A stretch of DNA of 64,000 bases from Lysobacter sp. ISL-50 (GCF_018612875.1 NZ_JAGGRI010000010.1:91396-155395), one strand, 5' to 3'. Counted from the stretch's first letter, positions 53,822 through 62,414 are shown. The notes: generated by a model not told the origin, from the letters alone. Numbers and translations: made by a program.

Positions 53822-55300
53822 ATGGGTTCGTCATTCGAACACAGTGCATTTCCAGGGCAATCAATGATGAAGCCGCCTAAGTTTCATGCAAAGCAGAAGA
53901 AGATGTTCAAAGAGACGCACGAGTGGCTCTCACGATCTTCGGCGGAAGAGTACATTAGTAGCTCCATCGACATATTGACCAATTACATCAATTCGGACGC
54001 CATTTCCACGACAACAAACCCACTCATCCGGATAAGAAATGTAGCCGTGCACTATTCGGCTGCAGCCTGTGATGCTCTCGCGCGCGGAGACATCTCGCAA
54101 CTTGCGGATTATTTCAGTTGGGGTATAACGTTCCGTAGCCTATGGTGCCGGGTCCACGGACCCGATTTTCTGTCTCGACCGACGCAGAGCATCTTAGTCA
54201 GGGAGTTCTTTGAAGGCATTTGCGCTGCCGGGCCGATTGTTTTGTCGCAATGGAAGATGGCCGAACAAGGCGCATACTTCTTTATCCAGGCCATCGAGCA
54301 TGACGCCAGAGTCAACAGCCACTCCGCACGCCATATTAGTAACGGCACGACTGATGCTTTATTCGCTGCACTGTTTTCAGAAGCATTTCAATTGCCGACT
54401 ACCTTCCGTCCAGTAGAACCGCTGATTTCCGAATACAGGCAATTACTCATGGTCCGTAACACAAGGGACGAGCCTGCCTTTCGCCAAGCAATGTTTGCCG
54501 CCGCGGAGTTTCATGTAAGCCGAAGCAAGTACGGTACAGACAAGAAGTCCTACGAGTTTGAGGATGATTTCGATCAGGTGTTTCCGATCGAATTGCTCGC
54601 GATCCAGTCGCTGCGTCGCCGCGACAGACTCCCGGGCTTCGCGACCGGCCACCCCTTGGTCGATTCCGTGTGGCCGATCGTCCGCGACCTTCCCTTCGTC
54701 GAACACCCTCTCGCCGCCGCGCTCGAAAAGAAACTCCAGCAGGTGATGCCGGGTTTCGTCCCGGACTTGGCGGCTGCACGCGCGCGTGCCATCGCGCCGA
54801 CGCCGGCGATGTCCGTTGCGCAGCCCCATGCTGCTCCCGATCCGGAAATGAAGCTCGCGGCCATTCGCGCTTACCTGGACGACGGCGGCGTGGACTACTT
54901 CTACGACACCTTGCAGAACAGCGCGACTTTGATGTGGGTCGATCATCGCGAGGACGATGCCGATATCGTACTGACCGCCGCGGAACATCTGGGCCTTGAT
55001 GAGAAAACCCTCTCGGCCGACTGGACGTCGGAACCAGGCCTGAACATCGAGTACCGCGGCAAGATCACAGCAGTGCCCTACCCCAACGATTTCGCCGACC
55101 GCGACACCACGATCGTCACGCTCAACGAGATCATCAAGCCCGACTACGAGTTGCGCTGGGCGATCGCCAGCAATGGCAGCGACACTCTCGGCCTACTCCC
55201 CCTATCCCGGGCGCAGTGGGAAAGCCTGGAGGCGACCCACCCTCAACAGATCGCCGAGCTATTCCGCAAGATCGCTCCCGGAAGTGTCATGTTCGGGTAG
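53822..55300 (+). CDS. Probable immunity protein for the upstream toxin (two-part, 492 aa)
   Basis: A 492-residue cytoplasmic protein, no signal peptide. The first ~320 residues are helical (IRIRNVAVHYSAAACDALARGD, EFEDDFDQVFPIELLAIQSLRRRDRLPGF), vaguely like Imm49-type immunity proteins. The remaining ~170 residues are a second module (GVDYFYDTLQNSATLMWVDHR, ELRWAIASNGSDTLGLLPLSRAQWESLE) that could be a different immunity or regulatory domain. DNA of the first half is markedly poorer in GC than that of the second half, suggesting assembly from two sources. Placement 14 bases after the toxin is the main evidence for immunity. A later start at 53864 (MMKPPKF) is possible. Confidence 0.55.
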   Translation: MGSSFEHSAFPGQSMMKPPKFHAKQKKMFKETHEWLSRSSAEEYISSSIDILTNYINSDAISTTTNPLIRIRNVAVHYSAAACDALARGDISQLADYFSWGITFRSLWCRVHGPDFLSRPTQSILVREFFEGICAAGPIVLSQWKMAEQGAYFFIQAIEHDARVNSHSARHISNGTTDALFAALFSEAFQLPTTFRPVEPLISEYRQLLMVRNTRDEPAFRQAMFAAAEFHVSRSKYGTDKKSYEFEDDFDQVFPIELLAIQSLRRRDRLPGFATGHPLVDSVWPIVRDLPFVEHPLAAALEKKLQQVMPGFVPDLAAARARAIAPTPAMSVAQPHAAPDPEMKLAAIRAYLDDGGVDYFYDTLQNSATLMWVDHREDDADIVLTAAEHLGLDEKTLSADWTSEPGLNIEYRGKITAVPYPNDFADRDTTIVTLNEIIKPDYELRWAIASNGSDTLGLLPLSRAQWESLEATHPQQIAELFRKIAPGSVMFG

Positions 55301-55571
55301 GTCTGCGGCCGCCTTCCAACGCAAGCCAGAGCGGGAGAAAGAGGCGCTTCCTCTTTCCCCGCAGGCGCCATCGGATGTTTCCCCATCCTCCGCCGCTGCT
55401 GCGGCTACCGGGACCGCCGATGCGGGCGGACCGTGCCTCGCGTCCCGACGAAAAGCGCCCGGTGAGTGATCCCCTTCTCACGATCGCCCCGGTCAAATTA
55501 ATGCGGCACCGCACACACCAACAAAAAAGCCCGGACATGCCGGGCTTTTTCTGTCTGAACGGACTGAAGAC
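55301..55571. other. Intergenic region between immunity gene and pilU remnant
   Basis: No gene. From 55497 it matches the sequence that follows intact pilU (58035 onward), including the terminator at 55524-55550. The part before 55497 has no counterpart downstream of pilU; it contains TCTTTCCCCGCAGGCGCC-type GC-rich DNA with no recognisable feature. Confidence 0.6.
55524..55550. terminator. Terminator, duplicated copy
   Basis: AAAAAGCCCGG, loop ACATG, CCGGGCTTTTT. Same as the hairpin at 58065-58091 after intact pilU, copied with the pilU fragment. Serves the immunity gene from the left. Confidence 0.9.
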
Positions 55572-55960
55572 TTACCGAACCTCAGCCACCTCAACCCCAT
55601 CCAACCCCTGCGACAAGGTCCGCGCATCGCCGTCCTGCGCCAGCTTGATGCGCAACCGCGCCTCGTTCTGCGAGTGGCATAACGTTAGCGCGTCCTTCGT
55701 AGCTGATCTCGCCGGCCCGATACGGCTCGAACATGGCCTGGTCGAAGGTCTTCATGCCGAGCTGCACGGAATCCTTCATCAGTTCCTTGAGCTTGTGGAT
55801 CTCGCCGTCGCGGATGTAGTCCTGCGCCAGCGGGGTGCCGAGCAGGATCTCCATCGCCACGCGGCGGCCCTTGCCGTCGGAGGTCGGGATCAGCTGCTGA
55901 GCGACCACGCCCTAGCCGTCCAGCGACAAGTCCATCAGCAACGGGTTGCGGCGCTCTCCG
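55572..55960 (-). pseudogene. Truncated, decayed second copy of the pilU 3' end
   Basis: This segment aligns with the last ~390 bases of intact pilU (58113-58500) at most positions, on the same strand. It starts abruptly at 55960 (where the intact gene continues into NFFPEERRNQ) and has no start of its own. An in-frame stop falls where intact pilU encodes LNLKGVVAQQ (the TAG at 55911-55914 area). An extra G inside the AlaLys-like EISYED codons shifts the frame. The copy ends with the same 3' flank and terminator. It cannot make a working ATPase and is best read as a duplication scar left by insertion of nearby genes. Confidence 0.85.
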
Positions 55961-56094
55961 AGGCAGCCATCGAGGCACTAGGGTCCGCCCCAGGTGTATT
56001 CATCCGGATCGGGTTGTTACGGTGCGATTGCTGAAAACGCTTTCATCCGGGGACCGCTAACCAAGGCCGCATCCAAGGATCAAGGAGCACTCTC

Positions 56095-57024
56095 ATGGCA
56101 GACGCAAGTTCCGGCGTATCGGGCTCTTCGCAGAACTCCTCGCAGAATTCCGCCGCTTCCGCGCAGCAGAGCCAGGCCGCCGCCGAAACCACCGAAGCGC
56201 AGTTGGCCGGCGCCACTGCCGTCAACGCCCCCGCCACGCCCGCGATCGATACGGTCACAGCCGCCCCCGTAGACCTGAGCGTCTCGGTCAGCGCGCTCGC
56301 GCAGCTCAACACCATGACCGTAAGCACGCCGGCCCTGGACTTCTCGCTACCGGCGACACTGGGCGGCGTTCCGACCGCCACCTACGCCGACATCGCGCTG
56401 TCCGCGCCGCCGACGCCGGTCACGACGCCCGCCGTCGAAGAATTCAACGCCTTCTCGCCGACCTTCAGCATCGACGGCTTCAACGCCGCCGACATCGACA
56501 ACACCGACATCGCCAATGTCGGCGTCAACCTCGGCGTGAGCTACACCGGCGACGTCAACGCCACCTTGAACGCGCGCATGGGCCTGACCTCTCCGCCGGG
56601 CGTGACCGTGAGCGGAAGCATCGGCTTCAACAACGGCTTCGACACCCTGGACCTAAGCGCCACCGCCGGCCCCTTCGGCACCGCCGCCGCCCCCAACTAC
56701 GGCGCGACGGTCAAAGGCAGCCTGGACCTCGGCAACCTCAACGCCTTCGACTTCGCCGGCACCGCGAACTTCAACACCGCGCAGGGTTTTCAGAACGGCA
56801 ACGTCAGCTTGGGGTTGACGCGCAACTTCTCCGAGAACCTCAGCGGCTACACGCGCGGCACTGTGGGATTTGATCGGGAAGGAGTGAATAGCGTGACCGG
56901 GGAGGTTGGGCTGAATTACAACGAGAACGGAACGAGCTTCAGCCTGACCGGGCGCGGCAGCGTCGACACGCGAACCGGGGATACGACCGGTTATGTCGGA
57001 GGACGGCTGGGAATCAAGTTCTGA
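56095..57024 (+). CDS. Beta-rich, Phe-ended protein without signal peptide (unknown)
   Basis: A 309-residue protein that has no Cys and no cleavable signal. Residues 1-60 are Ser/Ala/Gln-rich and probably disordered; the remainder is strongly beta-strand in pattern, with alternating polar/hydrophobic stretches of 8-10 residues (NVGVNLGVSYTGDVNATLNARMGL, GSIGFNNGFDTLDLSATAG). It ends GYVGGRLGIKF, the aromatic terminus of outer-membrane barrels. AAGGAG precedes the ATG. No domain recognised. It might be exported by a dedicated system or form a fibre/barrel at the surface. Confidence 0.7.
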   Translation: MADASSGVSGSSQNSSQNSAASAQQSQAAAETTEAQLAGATAVNAPATPAIDTVTAAPVDLSVSVSALAQLNTMTVSTPALDFSLPATLGGVPTATYADIALSAPPTPVTTPAVEEFNAFSPTFSIDGFNAADIDNTDIANVGVNLGVSYTGDVNATLNARMGLTSPPGVTVSGSIGFNNGFDTLDLSATAGPFGTAAAPNYGATVKGSLDLGNLNAFDFAGTANFNTAQGFQNGNVSLGLTRNFSENLSGYTRGTVGFDREGVNSVTGEVGLNYNENGTSFSLTGRGSVDTRTGDTTGYVGGRLGIKF

Positions 57025-57055
57025 ACCGGTGAATCGAATTTCCGCTGAAGCCCCA

Positions 57056-57086
57056 CGAAAAAGCCGACGGATCGTCGGCTTTTTCG
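57056..57086. terminator. Terminator after the 56095 gene
   Basis: CGAAAAAGCCGACG, loop GAT, CGTCGGCTTTTTCG: perfect fourteen-base stem with A-run and T-run, bidirectional. It separates the beta-rich protein from the leftward lipoprotein at 57122. Confidence 0.92.
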
Positions 57087-57121
57087 TAAGCGATGGCCAT
57101 AAACACTGATCAGAGGGCTTA

Positions 57122-57466
57122 TTAAAACCCATCGATGACTCGATTCAGATTGCCCGATTCGTCATAGCTATAGAATTTTTCGTCTCCCATCCTGCTTGCG
57201 CAGCCTTTGTCGACTATGAAAACCCGCGTTGCAGCTACCGACCATCCATTCTGAGTCTTAGCCACGACGTAATCACACCCCACTGGAGATCCCGCGCAGA
57301 ACGTTTTGGAATCAGCCGCTGCCTTCTTAACAATGGCTAAAGCATCGCGCTCTGACCCAGGTGGAGAGATTTGTCCGCCGCACTCAATCTTTGCCGATGA
57401 GCAGCCAGTGGCACCCCCAAGCAGCAGCAACGCGCATACATAGCACCATCGCCTACGTTTACTCAT
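57122..57466 (-). CDS. Small lipoprotein-like protein, unknown
   Basis: A 114-residue protein with a hydrophobic start (CYVCALLLLGGATGC) that could be a lipobox with cleavage before Cys22. The mature part has several Cys (CGGQ, FCAGSPVGCDY, KGCASRMG), so disulfides are likely in the periplasm. GC is lower than the genome average. AAGGA lies upstream of the ATG at 57466. No family recognised. It is next to another small lipoprotein on the same strand. Confidence 0.6.
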   Translation of the reverse strand: MSKRRRWCYVCALLLLGGATGCSSAKIECGGQISPPGSERDALAIVKKAAADSKTFCAGSPVGCDYVVAKTQNGWSVAATRVFIVDKGCASRMGDEKFYSYDESGNLNRVIDGF

Positions 57467-57569
57467 AGCCGGGAATCCTTGGGACATGTTCCATTACAAA
57501 CAGCACTTTAACTTCGGACACTCTTCGCACCGATTTCAACTTAGCGGGCAAAGGCAGTGCCACGCGGAC

Positions 57570-57911
57570 TTATTCCGGCCGAACCAAGTGCATTTTATTG
57601 AGATGATCTCTGTCAATCTCCACAAACCAAAGTCTGGGCATCTCTGAACGCGCTGTCGTTGCCTCGATCGGAACAACCATCCTCTCCTGACATACGGATA
57701 CAGTACCGACCGTTATTGAGTCGATCTCACTCTCTACCGTTTTCATGAAGTAGGACTCGGCAGTTTTAGCCGCCATCTTCTCTGCTGCATTACTCGCCAA
57801 CCTGCAATTCGGCAGAGCACGGGCCGACTCCAGCATTGAATCCGGCGACCGATTGCAACAAGCCAAGGAGGCTACAGAGAGCGGTATCGCTACAATCCAC
57901 ACGTATCGCAT
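57570..57911 (-). CDS. Small lipoprotein, unknown
   Basis: A 113-residue predicted lipoprotein: YVWIVAIPLSVASLAC ends in a lipobox-like LAC, followed by helical residues (ARALPNCRLASNAAEKMAAKTAESYFMKTV) and a beta-like end (CQERMVVPIEA). GAAGGGATGG upstream supports the ATG at 57911. Low GC for the window. Together with 57122 it forms a pair between the two pilU copies. Function unknown. Confidence 0.6.
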   Translation of the reverse strand: MRYVWIVAIPLSVASLACCNRSPDSMLESARALPNCRLASNAAEKMAAKTAESYFMKTVESEIDSITVGTVSVCQERMVVPIEATTARSEMPRLWFVEIDRDHLNKMHLVRPE

Positions 57912-58064
57912 TTCCATCCCTTCAGATAGTAATCAGCTCCGTGTGCAGGCAGATTAGGCTGAATCACAGCGAAAACCACATTAGTGCCGGGTTACCGGAC
58001 ACGGCAGATGGGCGCGTTGGCGACGACTGGCCACATTAATGCCCCACCGCAAACCACACCAACA

Positions 58065-58091
58065 AAAAAGCCCGGACATGCCGGGCTTTTT
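58065..58091. terminator. Terminator after pilU
   Basis: AAAAAGCCCGG, loop ACATG, CCGGGCTTTTT. Lies 21 bases beyond the pilU stop on the minus strand. Its duplicate is at 55524-55550. Confidence 0.92.
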
Positions 58092-58112
58092 CTGTCTGAA
58101 CGCGCTGAAGAT

Positions 58113-59279
58113 TTACCGCACCTCAGCCACCTCAACCCCATCCAACCCTTGCGACAAGGTCCGCGCATCGCCGCCCTGCGCGAGCTTGATGCGCAAGCGC
58201 ACTTCGTTCTGCGAGTCGGCATATCGCAGCGCGTCTTCGTAGCTGATCTCGCCGGCCTGGTACAGCTCGAACAGGGCCTGGTCGAAGGTCTTCATGCCGA
58301 GCTGCACGGAGTCCTTCATCAGTTCCTTGAGCTTGTGGATCTCGCCGTCGCGGATGTAGTCCTGCGCCAGCGGGGTGCCGAGCAGGATTTCCATCGCCAC
58401 GCGACGGCCCTTGCCGTCGGGGGTCGGGATCAGCTGCTGGGCGACCACGCCCTTGAGGTTCAGCGACAAGTCCATCAGCAACTGGTTGCGGCGCTCTTCG
58501 GGGAAGAAGTTGATCATGCGGTCCATCGCCTGGTTGGCGTTGTTGGCATGCAGGGTGCATAGCACCAGGTGGCCGGTTTCGGCGAAGGCGATGGCGTGGT
58601 CCATGCCTTCGCGGGTGCGGATTTCGCCGATCATGATCACGTCCGGCGCCTGGCGCAGGGTGTTCTTGAGCGCGGCTTCCCAGCTGTCGGTGTCGATGCC
58701 GACTTCGCGCTGGGTGATGATGCAGCCCTCGTGGCGATGGACGAATTCGATCGGGTCTTCGATGGTGATGATGTGGCCGGTCGAATTCAGGTTGCGGTAG
58801 CCGATCATCGCCGCCAGCGAGGTCGATTTACCGGTGCCCGTGGCGCCGACGAACAGGATGATGCCGCGCTTGGTCATCGCCAGCGTCTTGATGATCGGCG
58901 GCAGGTTCAGCTCTTCGACGGTCGGGATCTTGGTCTCGATCCGGCGCAGCACCATGCCGACCTGATTGCGCTGGTAGAAGCAGCTCACGCGGAAGCGGCC
59001 GATGCCGGTCACGCCGATGGCGAAGTTGCATTCGTGGGTCTTTTCGAACTCTTCGCGCTGCTGCGGGTTCATCACGTTGAGCACGAGATCGCGACTTTGT
59101 TGCGGCGTCAGCGGGTTCTGCGTGATCGGGCTGATCTTGCCGTGGACCTTCATCGACGGGGGCATGCCCGAGGTGATGAACAAGTCCGAGGCGCGCTGGT
59201 GCGCCATCAGCTTGAGGAAGGAAGTGAAGTCGATCGCACCGGAGGCGGTGGTCGGGTTGGTCGGGGCCGGGTTGTTCAT
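58113..59279 (-). CDS. pilU: Type IV pilus retraction ATPase PilU
   Basis: A 388-residue hexameric AAA+ ATPase of the PilT/PilU family. Walker A is LFVGATGTGKSTSLAAM, the Asp box HIITIEDPIEFVHRHEG, the Walker B APDVIMIGEIR and the His box ETGHLVLCTLHANNANQAMDR, all intact. The N-terminal LKLMAHQRASDLFITSGMPPSMKV matches PilU better than PilT. It assists PilT in pulling type IV pili in and affects twitching and DNA uptake. It follows pilT on the minus strand. Its 3' end is duplicated at 55572. Confidence 0.95.
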   Translation of the reverse strand: MNNPAPTNPTTASGAIDFTSFLKLMAHQRASDLFITSGMPPSMKVHGKISPITQNPLTPQQSRDLVLNVMNPQQREEFEKTHECNFAIGVTGIGRFRVSCFYQRNQVGMVLRRIETKIPTVEELNLPPIIKTLAMTKRGIILFVGATGTGKSTSLAAMIGYRNLNSTGHIITIEDPIEFVHRHEGCIITQREVGIDTDSWEAALKNTLRQAPDVIMIGEIRTREGMDHAIAFAETGHLVLCTLHANNANQAMDRMINFFPEERRNQLLMDLSLNLKGVVAQQLIPTPDGKGRRVAMEILLGTPLAQDYIRDGEIHKLKELMKDSVQLGMKTFDQALFELYQAGEISYEDALRYADSQNEVRLRIKLAQGGDARTLSQGLDGVEVAEVR

Positions 59280-59398
59280 GGGCTACCTCCTCGGGAGGTT
59301 TAAAGCGGCGATGTAGTAGCCGGGGGATGTGGTGCGCAAACGCGTTGCTGCGGCGGGAACGGACCAGCGGCGCGGACAGTCGCGCCGCCGGCGGTCGG

Positions 59399-60436
59399 TC
59401 ATTCGAACAGTCGCTTGTCCTTGGCGTATTCGCGCGCCTGCGGACGCAGGATCATGCCGCGCTTGACCAGGTCCTGCAGATGCTGGTCCAGGGTCATCAT
59501 GCCGTGGGCCTGACCGGTCTGGATCGACGAATACATCTGCGCGACCTTGTCTTCGCGGATCAGGTTACGGATGGCCGGGATGCCGACCATGATTTCCCAG
59601 GCCGCGGTACGGCCGCCGCCGACCTTCTTCAGCAGCGCCTGCGAGATCACCGCGCGCAACGACTCCGACAGCATCGAGCGCACCATCGGCTTTTCGCCGG
59701 AGGGGAACACATCGATGATTCGGTCCACGGTCTTGGCCGCCGAGGAGGTGTGCAGGGTGCCGAACACCAGGTGGCCGGTTTCCGCCGCGGTCAGCGCCAG
59801 GCGGATGGTTTCCAGGTCGCGCAACTCGCCGACCAGGATGTAGTCGGGGTCTTCGCGCAGGGCCGAGCGCAGGGCCTCGTTGAAGCCGTGCGTGTCGCGA
59901 TGCACTTCGCGTTGGTTGATCAGGCACTTCTGCGAGGTGTGCACGAATTCGATCGGGTCTTCGACCGAGAGAATGTGCGCGTACTCGTTCTTGTTGATGT
60001 GATCGATCATCGCCGCGAGCGTGGTCGATTTGCCCGAGCCGGTCGGGCCGGTCACCAGGATCAGGCCCTGCGGCTGTTCGATGAGCTGGCGGAAGATCGG
60101 CGGGCAGCCCAGGTCTTCCAGCGACAGCACTTCGGACGGAATGGTACGGAACACGGCGCCGGCGCCGCGGTTCTGGTTGAAGGCGTTGACGCGGAAACGC
60201 GCCAGGCCGGGGATCTCGAATGAGAAGTCGACCTCGAGGAATTCTTCGAAGTCGCGCCGCTGCTTGTCCGACATGATGTCGTAGACCAGCGCGTGGACCT
60301 GCTTGTGGTCCAGGGCCGGGATGTTGATCCGGCGCACGTCGCCATCGACGCGGATCATCGGCGGCAGGCCCGCCGAAAGATGCAAGTCGGATGCTTTGTT
60401 CTTAACCGAGAACGCCAAAAGTTCGGCGATGTCCAT
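59399..60436 (-). CDS. pilT: Type IV pilus retraction ATPase PilT
   Basis: A 345-residue retraction ATPase. Walker A is LVTGPTGSGKSTTLAAM, with HILSVEDPIEFVH, DPDYILVGELRDLETI and TGHLVFGTLHTSSAAKT, and the C-terminal AIRNLIRE motif needed for retraction. Start at 60434-60436 has GGAG upstream; the ORF reaches a few codons further. It powers twitching motility, which in Lysobacter is linked to predation on other microbes. It is divergent from yggS and lies 119 bases upstream of pilU. Confidence 0.96.
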   Translation of the reverse strand: MDIAELLAFSVKNKASDLHLSAGLPPMIRVDGDVRRINIPALDHKQVHALVYDIMSDKQRRDFEEFLEVDFSFEIPGLARFRVNAFNQNRGAGAVFRTIPSEVLSLEDLGCPPIFRQLIEQPQGLILVTGPTGSGKSTTLAAMIDHINKNEYAHILSVEDPIEFVHTSQKCLINQREVHRDTHGFNEALRSALREDPDYILVGELRDLETIRLALTAAETGHLVFGTLHTSSAAKTVDRIIDVFPSGEKPMVRSMLSESLRAVISQALLKKVGGGRTAAWEIMVGIPAIRNLIREDKVAQMYSSIQTGQAHGMMTLDQHLQDLVKRGMILRPQAREYAKDKRLFE

Positions 60437-60612
60437 GCGTGCTCCCCGCACTGCAGGGACCCGTAATCCGGGTCCGTGAAAAGCCAGCCACTAGGGCCCA
60501 GCCGCTTTGTGGTCAGATGCAACTCTAAGCTGGAACCAAACCACCCCCAAGAGGCAGTATAGCCCCCGGACGGCACGCCCGATCCAGCCCCCTCATCACA
60601 GGATTCCCCCAC

Positions 60613-61323
60613 GTGCACGAGCACGTCTTGCACGACATCTTGCATCAGTTGCAGCGCGCGGCGCATGACGCCGGCAGGCCGGTTCCTCGATTGCTTGCGG
60701 TCAGTAAGACCCAAGATGAGACCTCGGTCGCGAATCTGGCTTTACAGGGTCAGACGGCGTTCGGCGAGAACTACGTCCAGGAGGCGGTGGCCAAGCACGC
60801 GGCGATGGCGTCCACGGCGGCGGCCGGGCGGGCACTGGAGTGGCATCTGATCGGTCATCTGCAATCCAACAAGGCCGCCGACGCGGCGGCGCTGTTCGAC
60901 TGGGTGCAGACCGTGGACCGGCCCAAGCTGGCGGCAGCGCTGGCGCGGCATCGCGCGGCGCGGCCGGCGCTGGCGCCGTTGAACGTGCTGATCCAGGTCA
61001 ATATCGACGATGAGGCCAGCAAGCACGGCTGCGCCCCCGCCGAGGTGCCGGCGCTGGCGGCGGCGATCGCGGCCGAGGCTTCGTTGCGGCTGCGCGGGGT
61101 GATGGTGATCCCGACGCCGCATGCCGACCCGGAGCTGCGGCGTCCTGCGTTCCGCGATGCCAAGGCGCTGTTCGATGCGCTGGCGGCGCGGTACGGGGTT
61201 GGGGTGGATACCTTGTCGATGGGGATGAGCGACGACTATCCGGTGGCTGTTAGCGAGGGGGCGACGATGGTGCGGATCGGGACGGCGTTGTTCGGGGCGC
61301 GGGGTAAAGCGGCTGGGGGCTGA
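60613..61323 (+). CDS. PLP homeostasis protein YggS (PROSC family)
   Basis: A 236-residue alanine-racemase-type fold without racemase activity. The PLP lysine is in LLAVSKTQ; FGENYVQEA, EWHLIGHLQSNKA and the end MSDDYPVAVSEGATMVRIGTALFG are conserved. It buffers pyridoxal phosphate. The start is GTG. It is divergent from pilT and followed by a family-A repeat and proC, the usual yggS-proC neighbourhood. Confidence 0.93.
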   Translation: MHEHVLHDILHQLQRAAHDAGRPVPRLLAVSKTQDETSVANLALQGQTAFGENYVQEAVAKHAAMASTAAAGRALEWHLIGHLQSNKAADAAALFDWVQTVDRPKLAAALARHRAARPALAPLNVLIQVNIDDEASKHGCAPAEVPALAAAIAAEASLRLRGVMVIPTPHADPELRRPAFRDAKALFDALAARYGVGVDTLSMGMSDDYPVAVSEGATMVRIGTALFGARGKAAGG

Positions 61324-61350
61324 CGTTCGCCCCTTTTAGAATTCGCTCCC

Positions 61351-61471
61351 TTTGAAAAAGGGGGCTGGCGGCTGCGGCGGGTGGTGCTCTGCGTGGTGGC
61401 TGCGCCGGGGGATTTGCTTCTTCTCAAGCTAAGAGCAAATCCCCCCTACCCCCCTTTTTCAAAGGGGGGAA
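61351..61471. repeat. Family A repeat between yggS and proC
   Basis: CCCTTTGAAAAAGGGGGC at 61349-61366 faces CCCCCTTTTTCAAAGGGGG near 61450-61469, with a degenerate GATTTGCTT / AAGAGCAAATC pair between. Same family as 19859 and 33406. Confidence 0.8.
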
Positions 61472-61577
61472 CAGCCACGAGAGCTGGAACTAGCGAGGCA
61501 CATTGCCGCCACCCGTCGAAGCGCACGTCAGCGCAGCGATTGTTATCCTGCGTGAGTTTCAACCCGCCAGGTCGCAC

Positions 61578-62414
61578 ATGTCCGAATCCACCGCACTTCC
61601 TTCCGGCCCGGTCGCCTTCATCGGCGGCGGCAACATGGCGCGCAGCCTGATCGGCGGCCTGGTCGCGCGCGGTTTCGCGCCCGCCAAGATCCGCGTGGCC
61701 GAGCCGGTCGAGGCCTTGCGCACTGACCTGCAGCGCGATTTCGGCGTGGCCTGCTTCGACAACGCGCAAGCGGCGGCCGAGGGCGCGGCGCTGTGGCTGC
61801 TGGCGGTCAAGCCGCAGGTGATGCGCGAGGTCTGCGCTGCCCTGGCCGCGCAGGCGCGCGCGCAGCGGCCGCTGGCGATTTCCATCGCCGCCGGCATCAC
61901 CGCCGGACAACTCGACCGCTGGCTCGGCGGCGAGGTCGCGGTGGTGCGGGCGATGCCCAATACGCCGGCGCTGCTCGGCGCCGGCATCACCGGTCTGTAC
62001 GCCAACGCCGCCGCAAAGTCGCGATTCGAACAGGCCGCCGGCCTGCTCGCCGCGGTCGGCCCGACCGTGCGCATCGACGATGAGGCGCAGATGGACGCGG
62101 TCACGGCGGTGTCCGGCAGCGGCCCGGCCTATGTGTTCCTGCTCGCCGAAGCCATGCAGCAGGCCGGCGTGGCGCAGGGCCTGAGCGCGGAAGCGGCGCG
62201 CGCGTTGGTCCAGCAGACGCTGTTCGGCGCGGCGACCATGCTCACCCGCAGCGAAGAACCGGCCGAGGTGCTGCGCGCGCGCGTGACTTCGCCCGGCGGC
62301 ACCACCCAGGCCGCGATCGAAACCTTCGAAGCCGGCGGCTTCCGTGCCCTGGTCGATCGCGCGATCGCCGCGGCGACCGAGCGCGGCCGGCAATTGTCGG
62401 CGGCGAACGAATGA
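61578..62414 (+). CDS. proC: Pyrroline-5-carboxylate reductase ProC
   Basis: A 278-residue enzyme reducing pyrroline-5-carboxylate to proline with NAD(P)H. The Rossmann motif is AFIGGGNMARSLIGGL; MPNTPALLGAG, AVSGSGPAYVFLLAEAM and SPGGTTQAAIETFE are family signatures. The ATG at 61578 yields the family N-terminus; a longer frame to 61503 is unlikely. Overlaps the DUF4426 gene by four bases. Confidence 0.95.
   Translation: MSESTALPSGPVAFIGGGNMARSLIGGLVARGFAPAKIRVAEPVEALRTDLQRDFGVACFDNAQAAAEGAALWLLAVKPQVMREVCAALAAQARAQRPLAISIAAGITAGQLDRWLGGEVAVVRAMPNTPALLGAGITGLYANAAAKSRFEQAAGLLAAVGPTVRIDDEAQMDAVTAVSGSGPAYVFLLAEAMQQAGVAQGLSAEAARALVQQTLFGAATMLTRSEEPAEVLRARVTSPGGTTQAAIETFEAGGFRALVDRAIAAATERGRQLSAANE

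Noticed and set aside
55591..55908. A 105-codon frame in the pilU remnant
   Set aside because: It is a frameshifted fragment of a duplicated pilU end, not an independent gene; listed as pseudogene.
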